A stretch of 64,000 bases of DNA from Echinicola arenosa (GTDB lineage Bacteria > Bacteroidota > Bacteroidia > Cytophagales > Cyclobacteriaceae). This document shows, piece by piece, positions 16,236 to 25,302 of the stretch. Each line of letters begins with the position of its first letter. Position 1 is the stretch's first letter. Position numbers and translations under genes: made by a program. The notes below the pieces were generated by a model that worked only from the letters and a program-made list of their open reading frames with translations, was not told the origin of the DNA and searched no databases. The DNA is taken from positions 806,001-870,000 of the forward strand of contig NZ_JACYTQ010000002.1 of NCBI RefSeq assembly GCF_014841125.1, written 5' to 3'.

Positions 16236-17102
16236 TTACTCCATTACTCTTGGAATCAATCCTCTCAATCCCATGTCCACCACAGCCTCTGCTTGTCCAT
16301 TTCCTACATCCCATAGCCCATTGCTGTTCTCGTCCACCCACTCAAAACTTTTGTTGATCGAAAGAGACATGCTGATAATTATATCTGTTGTCTCATTACC
16401 AGTAATTTCCAAGGGCATATCAAACTCGCCAGTGACCACACAAGAGCCTTGTGGAATAGGTGAAGTCTCAAACAAAGGATTGGGCACTGTAGTAGCTCCT
16501 TCAGGGCTTTGTCCTGTAACCACTCCTGCCAGTGTTTCCAATCCCCAATAACCTTGCTTTCTGTTAGCCTTTACTTCAACTTCCTCTGTTTTCAACAAAT
16601 ATTTATCGATGTACGTATTGAATCCCACAAAACTGGCAATGGTACCTGTAAACGGTTGGTCATTATAATAAAAGGTAACATCAAAATTCTGGTAAGACAA
16701 AGACATCCTCACCCATTCATAGGTACCAGACTGAATGGAATTTAATGGAATTTCCAAAAAAGTTTCTCCAGGAGCAACCAACTTGCTTTGGCTAAAATCA
16801 ATGGCCTTTTCCCCTCCTGCTTCAGTCTCTGCTGCATGGTAGAGAATTTCTCCCTCTCCCAAAAAAGTGTTGGCAGATGGAGCCAGTTCAAGATAATGAG
16901 CAGCAATTTGATGAAAAACTGGATTTTGCCCAGCATGCCCTGAGGTGACATCCACAGCTGTCCCAGCATTTCCCAATCTCACTTGTTCTGGATCTACTTC
17001 TATTTTTACAATCAACTTGGGATCATTTTTGGGATTCTCATCAGAAGATGTACAACCATTTACCAGATACAATAGCAAAATAAGGGAAAAGAGATTTTTC
17101 AT
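16236..17102 (-). CDS. Surface lipoprotein of unknown fold downstream of SusCD
   Basis: About 288 residues with lipobox LVNGC followed by TSSDE, an acidic stretch that in Bacteroidota can act as a surface-export signal. The mature protein is beta-rich (VTFYYNDQPFTGTIASFVGFNTYI) and contains DENSNGLWDVGNG, like a calcium-binding loop. I chose the MKNLF start; one four codons upstream is possible. It lies downstream of SusD past a terminator. Similar lipoproteins in such loci bind glycan or other ligands at the cell surface; this role is inferred from position only. Confidence 0.6.
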   Translation of the reverse strand: MKNLFSLILLLYLVNGCTSSDENPKNDPKLIVKIEVDPEQVRLGNAGTAVDVTSGHAGQNPVFHQIAAHYLELAPSANTFLGEGEILYHAAETEAGGEKAIDFSQSKLVAPGETFLEIPLNSIQSGTYEWVRMSLSYQNFDVTFYYNDQPFTGTIASFVGFNTYIDKYLLKTEEVEVKANRKQGYWGLETLAGVVTGQSPEGATTVPNPLFETSPIPQGSCVVTGEFDMPLEITGNETTDIIISMSLSINKSFEWVDENSNGLWDVGNGQAEAVVDMGLRGLIPRVME

Positions 17103-17195
17103 GTTTGCGGTCAAATGTGGTGTTAAAGTTCAGTTTTCGGGTATGAAGAATAAAATAGTGAAAATTAATGATAAATAGGTGCTTTGAATCAAAAC

Positions 17196-17225
17196 AAAAA
17201 AGGAGACCAATTTGGTCTCCTTTTC
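17196..17225 (-). terminator. Intrinsic terminator after the first SusCD pair
   Basis: AAAAGGAGACCAA (17198-17210) pairs with TTGGTCTCCTTTT (17212-17224). On the minus strand the hairpin is followed by TTTTTTGTTTT. It lies 25 bp past the SusD stop, so the next lipoprotein gene is read by leakage or its own promoter. Confidence 0.75.
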
Positions 17226-17248
17226 ATTTATCACTACAATTTCCAGTA

Positions 17249-18952
17249 TTACTTAGCCCACCATAGTTTGGTACCTTGCATATCAGGTCCCTGGTTAGAA
17301 ATGGCGTCATTGTAATTGTTAGGATTGGAAGCTTGCAAACTGCTACCGTATCTCAACCGCTGTGGATAGCCACCTGCTGTGATGGTACCCGGACCATAAA
17401 GCTCATAGTCACTCACTCCGGCAGCCAAAGTAGCTGGGTATCCAGAATCCCTGACAATAGCCCATGCTTCATAACCATCAGTATAATGCGCTATCCAACG
17501 CTGGATATATACTTTTTCTAAGTTTTCATCGGTAGTACCGTCCAATTGTGCAATGGCCTCGTTGGCTAAGAAAGCATCAATGCTGGCATCATCTACACCC
17601 CAAACACGCATCGCTTCTTTGATACCCATTTGATACAATTCCTGTGCATCGCCTGAACCAAGACCTTTTAGAACAGCTTCGGCTTGTAGTAAATAGGATT
17701 CACCAGACAAAAGCACTGTTTCTGGCGTAGAAGTACCACCTTGGTTTTTCTGTTGGATCACCAAATCACTTGGAGAACAGAAAAAGCCAAATTGAAGCAA
17801 TGAAGACATCTCTCCGCTCAACCTTACAGGTTGACCTATATAATTGGTGTTCTCAGGCATCGAAACTACAATTTGACTTCCCTGATCATCCCAAGTATAT
17901 TCAGCTCCTGATTCATCAAATAGAGTTTTTAGGAAGTTGGTTCTCTTAGGGAAAAGATCATAACCTTCTTGGTCTTCCGAAGCAGTAGGCCTGATAAGTG
18001 TAAACTCTCCCCCTGCTGCTGGCTTCACATATTGATCAAGACGAGGATCATTATTATCTCTTAGGTAATCCACTAATTCGCGACCAACGGCCCAGTCTGA
18101 ACCGGCCCCGAAGTTATGCCAAACATCTGCATAAGTCGAATAATCCCACTGAGATATCTCCAGATCCTTTTCAATCAGCGCACTTTCTCCCTCACTCAAA
18201 AGTGGCGCTGCCAATGCTTCATTGATAGCGGATTGACTAAAATCATCACCTGTTGCACCTTGCGCTCTCATGGCCATTTTTAACTTCAAAGTATTTGCAA
18301 AACGCTTCCACTTCTGAAGATCTCCTCCATAAATAACGTCATTGTCCCCTAAGTCTTCCAATGCATCACCTGTGCTTGTATTATCTCCAATGGCAGCCAT
18401 AGCAGCATCCAAGTCAGCAATGATGCCTTTATAGATATCTTTTTGTGAATCAAATTTCGGTAAAGAGATATCCTCATCGCTGAAAACTTCACTGTAAGGA
18501 ATCATTCCAAATGTATCCGTGTACAATTGGAAATAATGGCTTTTCAAAATCAAGACTACCGCATGGGTCAACTCATTTTCAAATGCACCACCCGGCTCAG
18601 TAAATTCAAGCAATTGTTTTACGGTGCCCAAAAGTCCATTATAATGGTCCCACGCAGCATCAGTATAAGCTACATCATAAGAGTAACCCAACTCATCACT
18701 CCACCAGTTACCATTTTGGCCAAAGGTAAAGTGGCCTGCATAACGATCTGTATGGATTAGGTGAGCCCTCCAGTAATTATATCTTGCAGGGATATAAGGA
18801 CGGATCATCAGCTCAGTTAAGAAATACTTTGCACTGGCATCATTCTCACCAATTAGGTTGGGATTGGTATTCATCTCTTCAAACCCTGCTGTGCAACTTC
18901 CCAAAGTGGCAATTGATGCCAATCCAATTAAAGTTTTATGGAATATTTTCAT
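17249..18952 (-). CDS. SusD/RagB-like nutrient-binding lipoprotein (SusD-like 2)
   Basis: A 567-residue outer-membrane lipoprotein with lipobox TLGSC near residue 20. The mature N-terminus (FEEMNTNPNLIGENDASAKYFLTELM) and the central TPR-like helices match the SusD-like_2 group rather than classical SusD. The C-terminus has GGYPQRLRYGSS and a final WWAK. These lids cap a SusC channel and bind its cargo. It starts 20 bp after the SusC gene, in one operon. This subgroup often handles peptides or unknown ligands, so a glycan substrate is not certain. Confidence 0.88.
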   Translation of the reverse strand: MKIFHKTLIGLASIATLGSCTAGFEEMNTNPNLIGENDASAKYFLTELMIRPYIPARYNYWRAHLIHTDRYAGHFTFGQNGNWWSDELGYSYDVAYTDAAWDHYNGLLGTVKQLLEFTEPGGAFENELTHAVVLILKSHYFQLYTDTFGMIPYSEVFSDEDISLPKFDSQKDIYKGIIADLDAAMAAIGDNTSTGDALEDLGDNDVIYGGDLQKWKRFANTLKLKMAMRAQGATGDDFSQSAINEALAAPLLSEGESALIEKDLEISQWDYSTYADVWHNFGAGSDWAVGRELVDYLRDNNDPRLDQYVKPAAGGEFTLIRPTASEDQEGYDLFPKRTNFLKTLFDESGAEYTWDDQGSQIVVSMPENTNYIGQPVRLSGEMSSLLQFGFFCSPSDLVIQQKNQGGTSTPETVLLSGESYLLQAEAVLKGLGSGDAQELYQMGIKEAMRVWGVDDASIDAFLANEAIAQLDGTTDENLEKVYIQRWIAHYTDGYEAWAIVRDSGYPATLAAGVSDYELYGPGTITAGGYPQRLRYGSSLQASNPNNYNDAISNQGPDMQGTKLWWAK

Positions 18953-18972
18953 AATCTTCGATTTTAAACTAA

Positions 18973-21900
18973 TTAAAACTTCACGTTCAAGTTAAACCCA
19001 AGGGATCTAGCTGTAGGCATCGCGTAGTAAAGGTAACCTTGACCGGCGTTGCTGGTACCGAGAGTAGCCTCTGGATCAAACCCACCATCAAATGACTTGT
19101 AGATAAAGAACAAGTTTCTTCCAATGAAGCTAATGGATGCAGACCTCACCACGCTGTTTCCTAAGAAGGAAGTAGGAATCTGATATGTCAAAGACAATTC
19201 TCTAAGACGAACATTGGTCTGATCCATGATGTAATTAGAACCAATGCCACTCATTGCTCCCCAATACTGCTGGGCAGTAATGGATTGGGTGTTCTGAGAA
19301 TAACTACCATCTTCATTTTCAATCAGTCCATCCACTACAATCCCTTCCTCTCTATACTGAAGGGTCTTTTGTGAAATACCGGCACCGTCCATGGCAGCTT
19401 GTGTACCTGCATACATTTCACCACCGAAACGTCCATCAATCAAGAATCTCAAGTTGAAGTTTTTATAGCTAAAGGAGTTGTTAAAGCCTAGTAAATAATC
19501 AGGTTGGAAATCTCCCACTTTCACCCTTTGGGCAGTAGCCTGAGGCATGCCACTGGCAGTAAGGATCATTTTTCCTGTCTCAGGATCAGTCATGATATCT
19601 GTAGCCCAGATTTCACCATATCCACCACCTACAGTTGCACGTGTTTCTGCAGATCCAGAGTTATTCACATTCCACTGACGATTAAAAGCATCCGGTAAAA
19701 ACTCTTTTAACTCATTGCGGTTGTGGGAGAAGTTTACATTGGTATTCCAAGTGAATTCTTCGGTTTCAACCGGCGTACCCCCCAGCATTACCTCAATCCC
19801 TTTATTGGTAATTTCTCCAACATTGGTATGTACTTCAGCTCTTCCTAGTGGGTTTACCGCCAAGTTGTCTGTGGAAACAATATCAATCAAGTCCGTAGAG
19901 CTGATATCATAGTAAGCTACATCAAAGTATAGTCTGTTCTTGTAAAGACTACCTTCAATACCCACTTCATATGTTTTGGTAAACTCTGGACTCAAATTCT
20001 GATCATACCATACAGATGGAATGGTCAAGGTAGTAATGCCTAAATAACTGTTGTTCTTGTTCTTTAGGTTATAGCTGTTTTGCAAGCTCCAAGCCGAAGC
20101 ATCTTTACCTACACTTGCCCAGCTACCACGTACTTTAAGGTAATCCATTACACGCTGGTTAGGGTCGATGAATTCACTCACCATCAAAGCAAGGTTTACA
20201 GATGGGTAGAAATAAGACCAGTTGTCAGAAGGCAAAGTAGAAGTCCAATCGTTTCTTCCAGTTATGTCCAAAAACAGGATTCCTGCATAATCGAATGATG
20301 CAGAAGCGTAAAGGGAATTAGTAACACGCTCAGTAGGAACACCGGCGCTATAGTTTACCTGGTCTGCACTACCAATGGTTGTTTTAGTAGGAATACGTAA
20401 GTTCTGGCCATTAAGGCTCATGCCTTGGGAAAGCTGCTGCAAGTGGTTTCCACCCACATTGGCCGTTACTCTTAGCTTTTCAGTGATATTCTTGTCAATC
20501 ATGAACAAGAAGTCCGCATTGGTTTCTTGATAACGGTTGTTAGAAAAGCCTACACGGCCATCAGGGTAAAACCAGTGACCTGGCTGCGTAGCACTTTCAA
20601 AACGAATATCAGTCCAGTCAGTACCTACACGGGCATGAGCTGACAACCAGTCGGTAAATTGGTATTGCAACTTGGCAAAACCAAGGAACCTGCTTCTGGT
20701 GTCTTCTGCTTTATCATAGTTAAGTGTCCAATAAGGGTTGATTGCACTTTCAGCATAGTTTCTTACCAAGCCAGTTTCCTCATCCAAGTAATCCCTGAAA
20801 TCATCCATAATGGCATTTCTAGGCACACTGAACACCCCGGCCAAAAGACCTTCAGAACCTTGATTTACCCTGTTACGCGTAAATTGATTTGTATAGGTAG
20901 CTTTTGTGTCCAGAGAAAGCTTGCTGGAAAGCTTAGCTGTAGCTCTTAAATTAAAGTTATTTCTCTTCAGGAAAGAATTCTCAACCATGGCCTCATTGTA
21001 GGTATTGGTATAAGAGAAACGTGCAGTAACTTTTTCGTTTCCGCCGGTCAAAGCCAAAGTATTGACAAAGTTACCTCCCGTATTGAAGAAGTCTTTTACA
21101 TTATCTGGCTGAGCGGTATAAGGCTTGTTCGTTCCATCCCAATAAAGTTGGTCACTTCCATCCATTTTACCACCCCAAGAACCTCCAGTAGTACGGAGTT
21201 CATCGATTGAAGATGGCGTTCTTCCCGCTGTACCTTGTCCATATTCGTTTTGGAACTCAGGAAGGAGCATAGGATTGGAAAAGACAGAACTACTTGAGAA
21301 GTCCACTCCTATGCCTTTTCTATTGTTTCCTTTTTTGGTGGTGATCATAATCACACCGTTTGCAGCTCTAGACCCGTAAAGTGCTGCAGCATTTGGGCCT
21401 TTAAGCACAGTCATGGACTCAATATCATCCGGGTTCAAGTCAGAAATACCAGAACCTGTATTGGTACTGGTGTACATGTCACCACCTTCACTTGTACTGG
21501 AATTGTCCATTGGAATACCATCCACAACATACAATGGTTGGTTACTTTGTGTCAATGAGTTGTTACCACGAATGATCACTCGGACACCAGCGCCTGGACC
21601 AGAACCTGCCTCTGTGATGTTTACACCGGCCACTCTACCTTTTAGGTTTGAAACAGCACTTGGTGAGGCTTTGACCGCTGTCAGCTCCTCACCATCCACT
21701 TTTTGTACGGCATAACCGAGTGATTTTTTATCTTTCTCAATGCCAAAGGCAGTTACCACCACCTCACTTAGCTGCTCCACATCCTGTGCAAGCACAATGT
21801 CAATAACTGTTTGGTTGCTGACCGCTACTGTCTGTTCAACATAGCCTAAATAAGAAAATTTTAAAGATTGACCCGGTTCTACATTGATGGTATAATTACC

Positions 21901-22149
21901 GTCCAAATCTGTAATGGTACCTCTACTGGTACCTACAATTGAAACACTTACTCCTGGAATGGGAGCACCATCTTCCTCACTGGTTACAGTACCTGTTATC
22001 GCAACAGGAGCCACAGCAGATGCAGAGAAACTCAAGGGCTGAATTCCTTCACTGGCATAAAGCAAGTTGCCCGCAATCGGTTGCAGCATCGTGCCGAAAA
22101 CAGTCAATAACGTTACTGGTTTTAGTAATCGTAAAATTTTAGTTTTCAT
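18973..22149 (-). CDS. SusC/RagA family TonB-linked outer-membrane transporter
   Basis: A 1058-residue protein. A signal peptide leads into a carboxypeptidase-like regulatory domain (residues about 50-125, GTVTSEEDGAPIPGVSVSIVGT), a TonB box region and the plug (AFGIEKDKKSLGYAVQKVDG, LKGRVAGVNI, VRVIIRGNNSL, PLYVVDGIPMDN). A 22-strand-type barrel ends in GFNLNVKF with a terminal Phe. It imports large ligands together with the SusD partner using TonB energy. It has no STN domain and no adjacent sigma/anti-sigma genes, so regulation differs from the second SusCD pair. Confidence 0.93.
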   Translation of the reverse strand: MKTKILRLLKPVTLLTVFGTMLQPIAGNLLYASEGIQPLSFSASAVAPVAITGTVTSEEDGAPIPGVSVSIVGTSRGTITDLDGNYTINVEPGQSLKFSYLGYVEQTVAVSNQTVIDIVLAQDVEQLSEVVVTAFGIEKDKKSLGYAVQKVDGEELTAVKASPSAVSNLKGRVAGVNITEAGSGPGAGVRVIIRGNNSLTQSNQPLYVVDGIPMDNSSTSEGGDMYTSTNTGSGISDLNPDDIESMTVLKGPNAAALYGSRAANGVIMITTKKGNNRKGIGVDFSSSSVFSNPMLLPEFQNEYGQGTAGRTPSSIDELRTTGGSWGGKMDGSDQLYWDGTNKPYTAQPDNVKDFFNTGGNFVNTLALTGGNEKVTARFSYTNTYNEAMVENSFLKRNNFNLRATAKLSSKLSLDTKATYTNQFTRNRVNQGSEGLLAGVFSVPRNAIMDDFRDYLDEETGLVRNYAESAINPYWTLNYDKAEDTRSRFLGFAKLQYQFTDWLSAHARVGTDWTDIRFESATQPGHWFYPDGRVGFSNNRYQETNADFLFMIDKNITEKLRVTANVGGNHLQQLSQGMSLNGQNLRIPTKTTIGSADQVNYSAGVPTERVTNSLYASASFDYAGILFLDITGRNDWTSTLPSDNWSYFYPSVNLALMVSEFIDPNQRVMDYLKVRGSWASVGKDASAWSLQNSYNLKNKNNSYLGITTLTIPSVWYDQNLSPEFTKTYEVGIEGSLYKNRLYFDVAYYDISSTDLIDIVSTDNLAVNPLGRAEVHTNVGEITNKGIEVMLGGTPVETEEFTWNTNVNFSHNRNELKEFLPDAFNRQWNVNNSGSAETRATVGGGYGEIWATDIMTDPETGKMILTASGMPQATAQRVKVGDFQPDYLLGFNNSFSYKNFNLRFLIDGRFGGEMYAGTQAAMDGAGISQKTLQYREEGIVVDGLIENEDGSYSQNTQSITAQQYWGAMSGIGSNYIMDQTNVRLRELSLTYQIPTSFLGNSVVRSASISFIGRNLFFIYKSFDGGFDPEATLGTSNAGQGYLYYAMPTARSLGFNLNVKF

Positions 22150-22662
22150 AAAACTGGTTTAAGGGTATAAGGTTGAATAATAAATTTTTTAAATCACCAA
22201 GTACATTGATGAACCGTTACGCAAAAGCTTCAAAAAGCCAATAAATTGTCGGCGAAAATCACTGGCTTGGAACTGTTATATTGGGTTTTCCTAATTTACA
22301 AGGAAAAAATTTCTTTAACTTTTCGTTAAAGGATTGTCAATGTATAGATTTTTTAAAATAAATCGAAATACATTTAAGATATTTTTTTAAAACAATCAGG
22401 AAATACGCGATAAACTGTTTATAAAAATAGATGATCGTAAAACTATGATCAACAGCTATTATATAGTTCCAAGTGGAGTAAAGTCCACTTATCTAAAAAA
22501 TAAGATAGGTTTTGCAGGATTTATTGAAAGAAATTAAAGCAAAGATGAAAGCTAAAAATGGACAAAACTTTATTACTTAAATAAGAAGTTTTAAAAAACT
22601 TGCTTCACAGGGACTCAAATACTTAATTTATTTAAAAATTACTTTTTTATTTTAGCCAAAGA
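22150..22662. other. Promoter/leader region of the first SusC
   Basis: 513 bp without a convincing gene. It is very AT-rich, with a perfect inverted repeat at 22471-22490. A 30-codon open frame at 22445-22537 covers that repeat but has no family match or start signal. No exact TAnnTTTG element was found on the minus strand. Confidence 0.45.
22471..22490. promoter_or_regulatory. Palindromic site upstream of SusC
   Basis: AAGTGGAGTAAAGTCCACTT has perfect 7-bp arms with a 6-bp spacer, about 320 bp before the SusC start and 170 bp after the end of the small gene to its right in transcription order. It could be an operator for an unlinked regulator or a hairpin in a long leader. It differs from the TAGGTCT palindrome. 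Confidence 0.35.
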
Positions 22663-22986
22663 TTAGGTTTTCAAAATTCCATCTTTGTTACACTTCCAAA
22701 CCAACCAGTCCTGAACCGCTCTCAAGCCGTTTTCATTCATCCACTGGTAAGTGTCGCGATAAAATTCCTCTGATTTTTGACAAATTTCTTGCTGGGTTAA
22801 CTGCCTAGTTGGTTGGGTCACTTCCCATAAATAATTATAGCCACAAATTTGTATCAACTCCAATTCAGACAGTAACCGTTCGGGATTGGAAATATTACTG
22901 GCACTAGCAAATGCCATAAATTTTTCTTGATAATTTTCTTTCTCCACAGTGAGCAACTGAAGTAAGTCGTTCTTATTCGTTTCCAT
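22663..22986 (-). CDS. Hypothetical small cytoplasmic protein
   Basis: A 107-residue, helix-rich protein with no signal peptide or membrane segment. It has three Trp and three Cys (ICGYNYLWEV, QEICQKSEEFYRD, WLVWKCNKDG). I recognise no family. It stands alone, with 254 bp of AT-rich DNA before the next gene upstream, and codon use looks ordinary. A reading frame of this length with good codon use is probably real. Confidence 0.5.
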   Translation of the reverse strand: METNKNDLLQLLTVEKENYQEKFMAFASASNISNPERLLSELELIQICGYNYLWEVTQPTRQLTQQEICQKSEEFYRDTYQWMNENGLRAVQDWLVWKCNKDGILKT

Positions 22987-23240
22987 AATTAAGGTTATCG
23001 GATTTGATTTGGGAAATCCACGATTAATGCAAAAGTATTTAAAATCATGAACTAAGATAGAAAAACAAAGTAAAATTCAATTACCCCTAAAAAGCCGCTT
23101 ACAAGCATTTAGAGGGATATTTTATACTTTTCTTAAGTTAAAATTTTATAGACGAAAATTATATGTATTCGAAAAGCAAAAAAGAAAACAAAAACGTAAA
23201 AAGCTTATTTTAAAGACGTGTCATCCATTGACACACATTA

Positions 23241-24959
23241 TCACCTTATTTTTGGATTTTCCAGTTTAATGTCCGCTGTACTCCAAACTTCTACCAAATC
23301 ACTCTCCGTTTTCTTAGCCAATTCAAGATCTCCATTAAGTCGGTAGGCAGCTATTAGACCATGCAAAGCCCATCCATTTTTTGGGAAACTGAACAGGTCC
23401 TCTTTATAGGTAAAAATCGCCTCTGTATATTTCCCATCAAGCAAGAGTATCGCCCCCAAATGATGTCGAACCGAAAAAAACCAATCTGGAGGCTCATTAT
23501 AATTCAAACTATCCTCCAATAAAACAGCCTCTTCAAGCAATTGGATGCTAGTATCGTATTGATACTCTGCAGCCAAAATTTCAGCCTCCAATACCTTTTC
23601 AGCAATTTGAAGTAGGTCATAGGTAGAATTAATATCCCAAACCGTAAGCGTTTTGAAACTTTCATCAGTCGCTTTTTCTTTTAGTAACCCTAACTCTTTC
23701 TTTGCTTCCTTGATATTACCTTTTCCCAAAAATGCCATCCCACGAGCGTAGTTCCTGATGGCCTCAGGGTAGCGAAGCTCACTATCCTCTGCTGGCATGG
23801 AAAGGATTTTATCCCATTCACCAAATTTCACATATACATAATAGGGAATGGTATAATAATGCTGTAAGGTACCCCAACCAGGCTCCTTCATCACCAGTTT
23901 ATTGGTATGCTCCGACAATTTCTCTGCTGCCAGAATAGCCCATTTCTTATTACCTTCAAGGGTGGCTGTTGCAGCCATAAAATGATAATTATGAGGAAAA
24001 TAAGCCAATGGATAAGCACCCTGCGCATGACATGCGCTAACATAAATACTATCCGCTTCGATTGCACGAATATTAGCCACTGTACCTTTGTGGTATTCTC
24101 CAGTACGGATATAAATATGTGAAGGCATATGAAGCAAATGCCCAGCGTTAGGCACTAAGCCATCATCAAAAGCTGCTGCGCTTGTGTTCGCTTGTTCAGG
24201 CTCCAAAGAGGCTTCTACCGCATGGATATACAGGTGATGTCCTCCTGGATGATCAGGATCCATCTCAAGAACATGATTTAAAGAGCTTAAAATTTCAGGA
24301 GTCCAAGCCTTGATTTTACCCTCCTTGTCATAGAGGTCCCAAGGATGCTGATCCATCAAAGATTCGGCATAAAGCGTGGCAATATGGGCATCTTCTGGAA
24401 ATGCCAGACTCACCTCTTTCATAGCCTTTGAATAAGCTTGATCCAAATGGCTACGGTCCTCTGGTACTTCCAATGAATACCTTTGGGCCATAGCTCCAAT
24501 CAATGCTTTTTCTTTTTCACTAACTCTATTGGATTTTGAAACTGCTGTTTGAATAGCATGATAGGCTCTTTCATAATTGTCCGCTTCCATTCCTGCGTTG
24601 TAGTTTGGCCCCAGAACATAGGCATATCCCCAATAAGCCATGGCAAAGTCCGGATCAAGTTGACTGGCGTAATAAAAAGACCTCGCTGCCTCAGCATGAT
24701 TGAATCCATAGGCCAAGACCAAACCTTGATCAAAATACCTTTGTGCCAACTCATTACTTGTACTCATCGGCCAATGGATTACTTCCAAACCTTCGAACAA
24801 AGGTGCCTTGCTTCCAGACTCATACCAAGTTTTATCTGTAACTAAGGAATTAACCGAACATAAAGTGATGTCACTAGCTGTAACAAGTTTTTCTTCTGCT
24901 GGCTTTTGCTGACAAGCTATAATTACAAAAACAGGTAAAAAGATGATAATTGGCTTCAT
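23241..24959 (-). CDS. TPR lipoprotein with conserved-looking His clusters
   Basis: A 572-residue lipoprotein (lipobox FVIIAC, Cys16). Several TPR helices are visible, for example YFDQGLVLAYGFNHAEAARSFYYASQLDPDFAMAYWG. Between repeats sit His-rich motifs: PGGHHLYIHAVEAS, AGHLLHMPSHIYIRTGEYHKG and AYFPHNYHFM. These suggest a bound metal or an active site rather than a plain scaffold. Homologues occur in many phyla, usually annotated only as TPR proteins. An operator-like palindrome lies 77 bp before the start. The second SusCD locus is just upstream, on the same strand. Confidence 0.75.
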   Translation of the reverse strand: MKPIIIFLPVFVIIACQQKPAEEKLVTASDITLCSVNSLVTDKTWYESGSKAPLFEGLEVIHWPMSTSNELAQRYFDQGLVLAYGFNHAEAARSFYYASQLDPDFAMAYWGYAYVLGPNYNAGMEADNYERAYHAIQTAVSKSNRVSEKEKALIGAMAQRYSLEVPEDRSHLDQAYSKAMKEVSLAFPEDAHIATLYAESLMDQHPWDLYDKEGKIKAWTPEILSSLNHVLEMDPDHPGGHHLYIHAVEASLEPEQANTSAAAFDDGLVPNAGHLLHMPSHIYIRTGEYHKGTVANIRAIEADSIYVSACHAQGAYPLAYFPHNYHFMAATATLEGNKKWAILAAEKLSEHTNKLVMKEPGWGTLQHYYTIPYYVYVKFGEWDKILSMPAEDSELRYPEAIRNYARGMAFLGKGNIKEAKKELGLLKEKATDESFKTLTVWDINSTYDLLQIAEKVLEAEILAAEYQYDTSIQLLEEAVLLEDSLNYNEPPDWFFSVRHHLGAILLLDGKYTEAIFTYKEDLFSFPKNGWALHGLIAAYRLNGDLELAKKTESDLVEVWSTADIKLENPKIR

Positions 24960-25035
24960 GTCAAAAGATGGTCAATAATAAGATGTTTCTTTCTAAGTAT
25001 AATAGAATCAATCACGGCATACTAATAAACCTAAA

Positions 25036-25051
25036 TAGGTTAAAAGACCTA
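25036..25051. promoter_or_regulatory. Putative TetR-family operator, site D
   Basis: TAGGTTAAAAGACCTA keeps the outer TAGGT and GACCTA of the palindrome, with a degenerate centre. It lies 77 bp before the TPR lipoprotein start codon on the minus strand. It is the weakest of the four main sites. Confidence 0.45.
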
Positions 25052-25221
25052 AAACATAGCTTTCGCTATACCCAATTACTCAAAATAGTACAAGCAAAAA
25101 AGTCCTCAAATCGACATATGAGCCTAAAAACAACTAAAAGTACGATTATTTTAGTAATAAATAAAACTAAAAACACTGACTATCATTACATTAACCGTCA
25201 CTCTATTGTATTTTTAATAAC

Positions 25222-25273
25222 AAAAAAAACCGGTGAAACCCAAACCAACTTTTGTTCGAGTAACACCGGCTTT
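25222..25273 (-). terminator. Long-loop terminator after the second SusD
   Basis: On the minus strand AAGCCGGTG pairs with CACCGGTTT (one G-T pair) across a loop of about 33 nt and runs into eight T. It lies about 30 bp past the SusD stop. The loop is long, so confidence is moderate. Confidence 0.5.
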
Positions 25274-25302
25274 AAGTACAAAGCAAATAAAAAATTATTT
25301 TT

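Larger units (their letters stand above)
24960..25302. other. Regulatory region between SusD and the TPR gene
   Basis: 343 bp without a gene. It holds a long-loop terminator for the SusD operon (25222-25273) and the palindrome at 25036-25051, so the TPR gene seems to have its own controlled promoter. The rest is AT-rich without a clear signal. Confidence 0.5.

Noticed and set aside
22445-22537. A 30-codon open frame in the SusC leader
   Set aside because: It covers the palindrome, has no recognisable family, no start context and lies in AT-rich non-coding DNA; chance is more likely.
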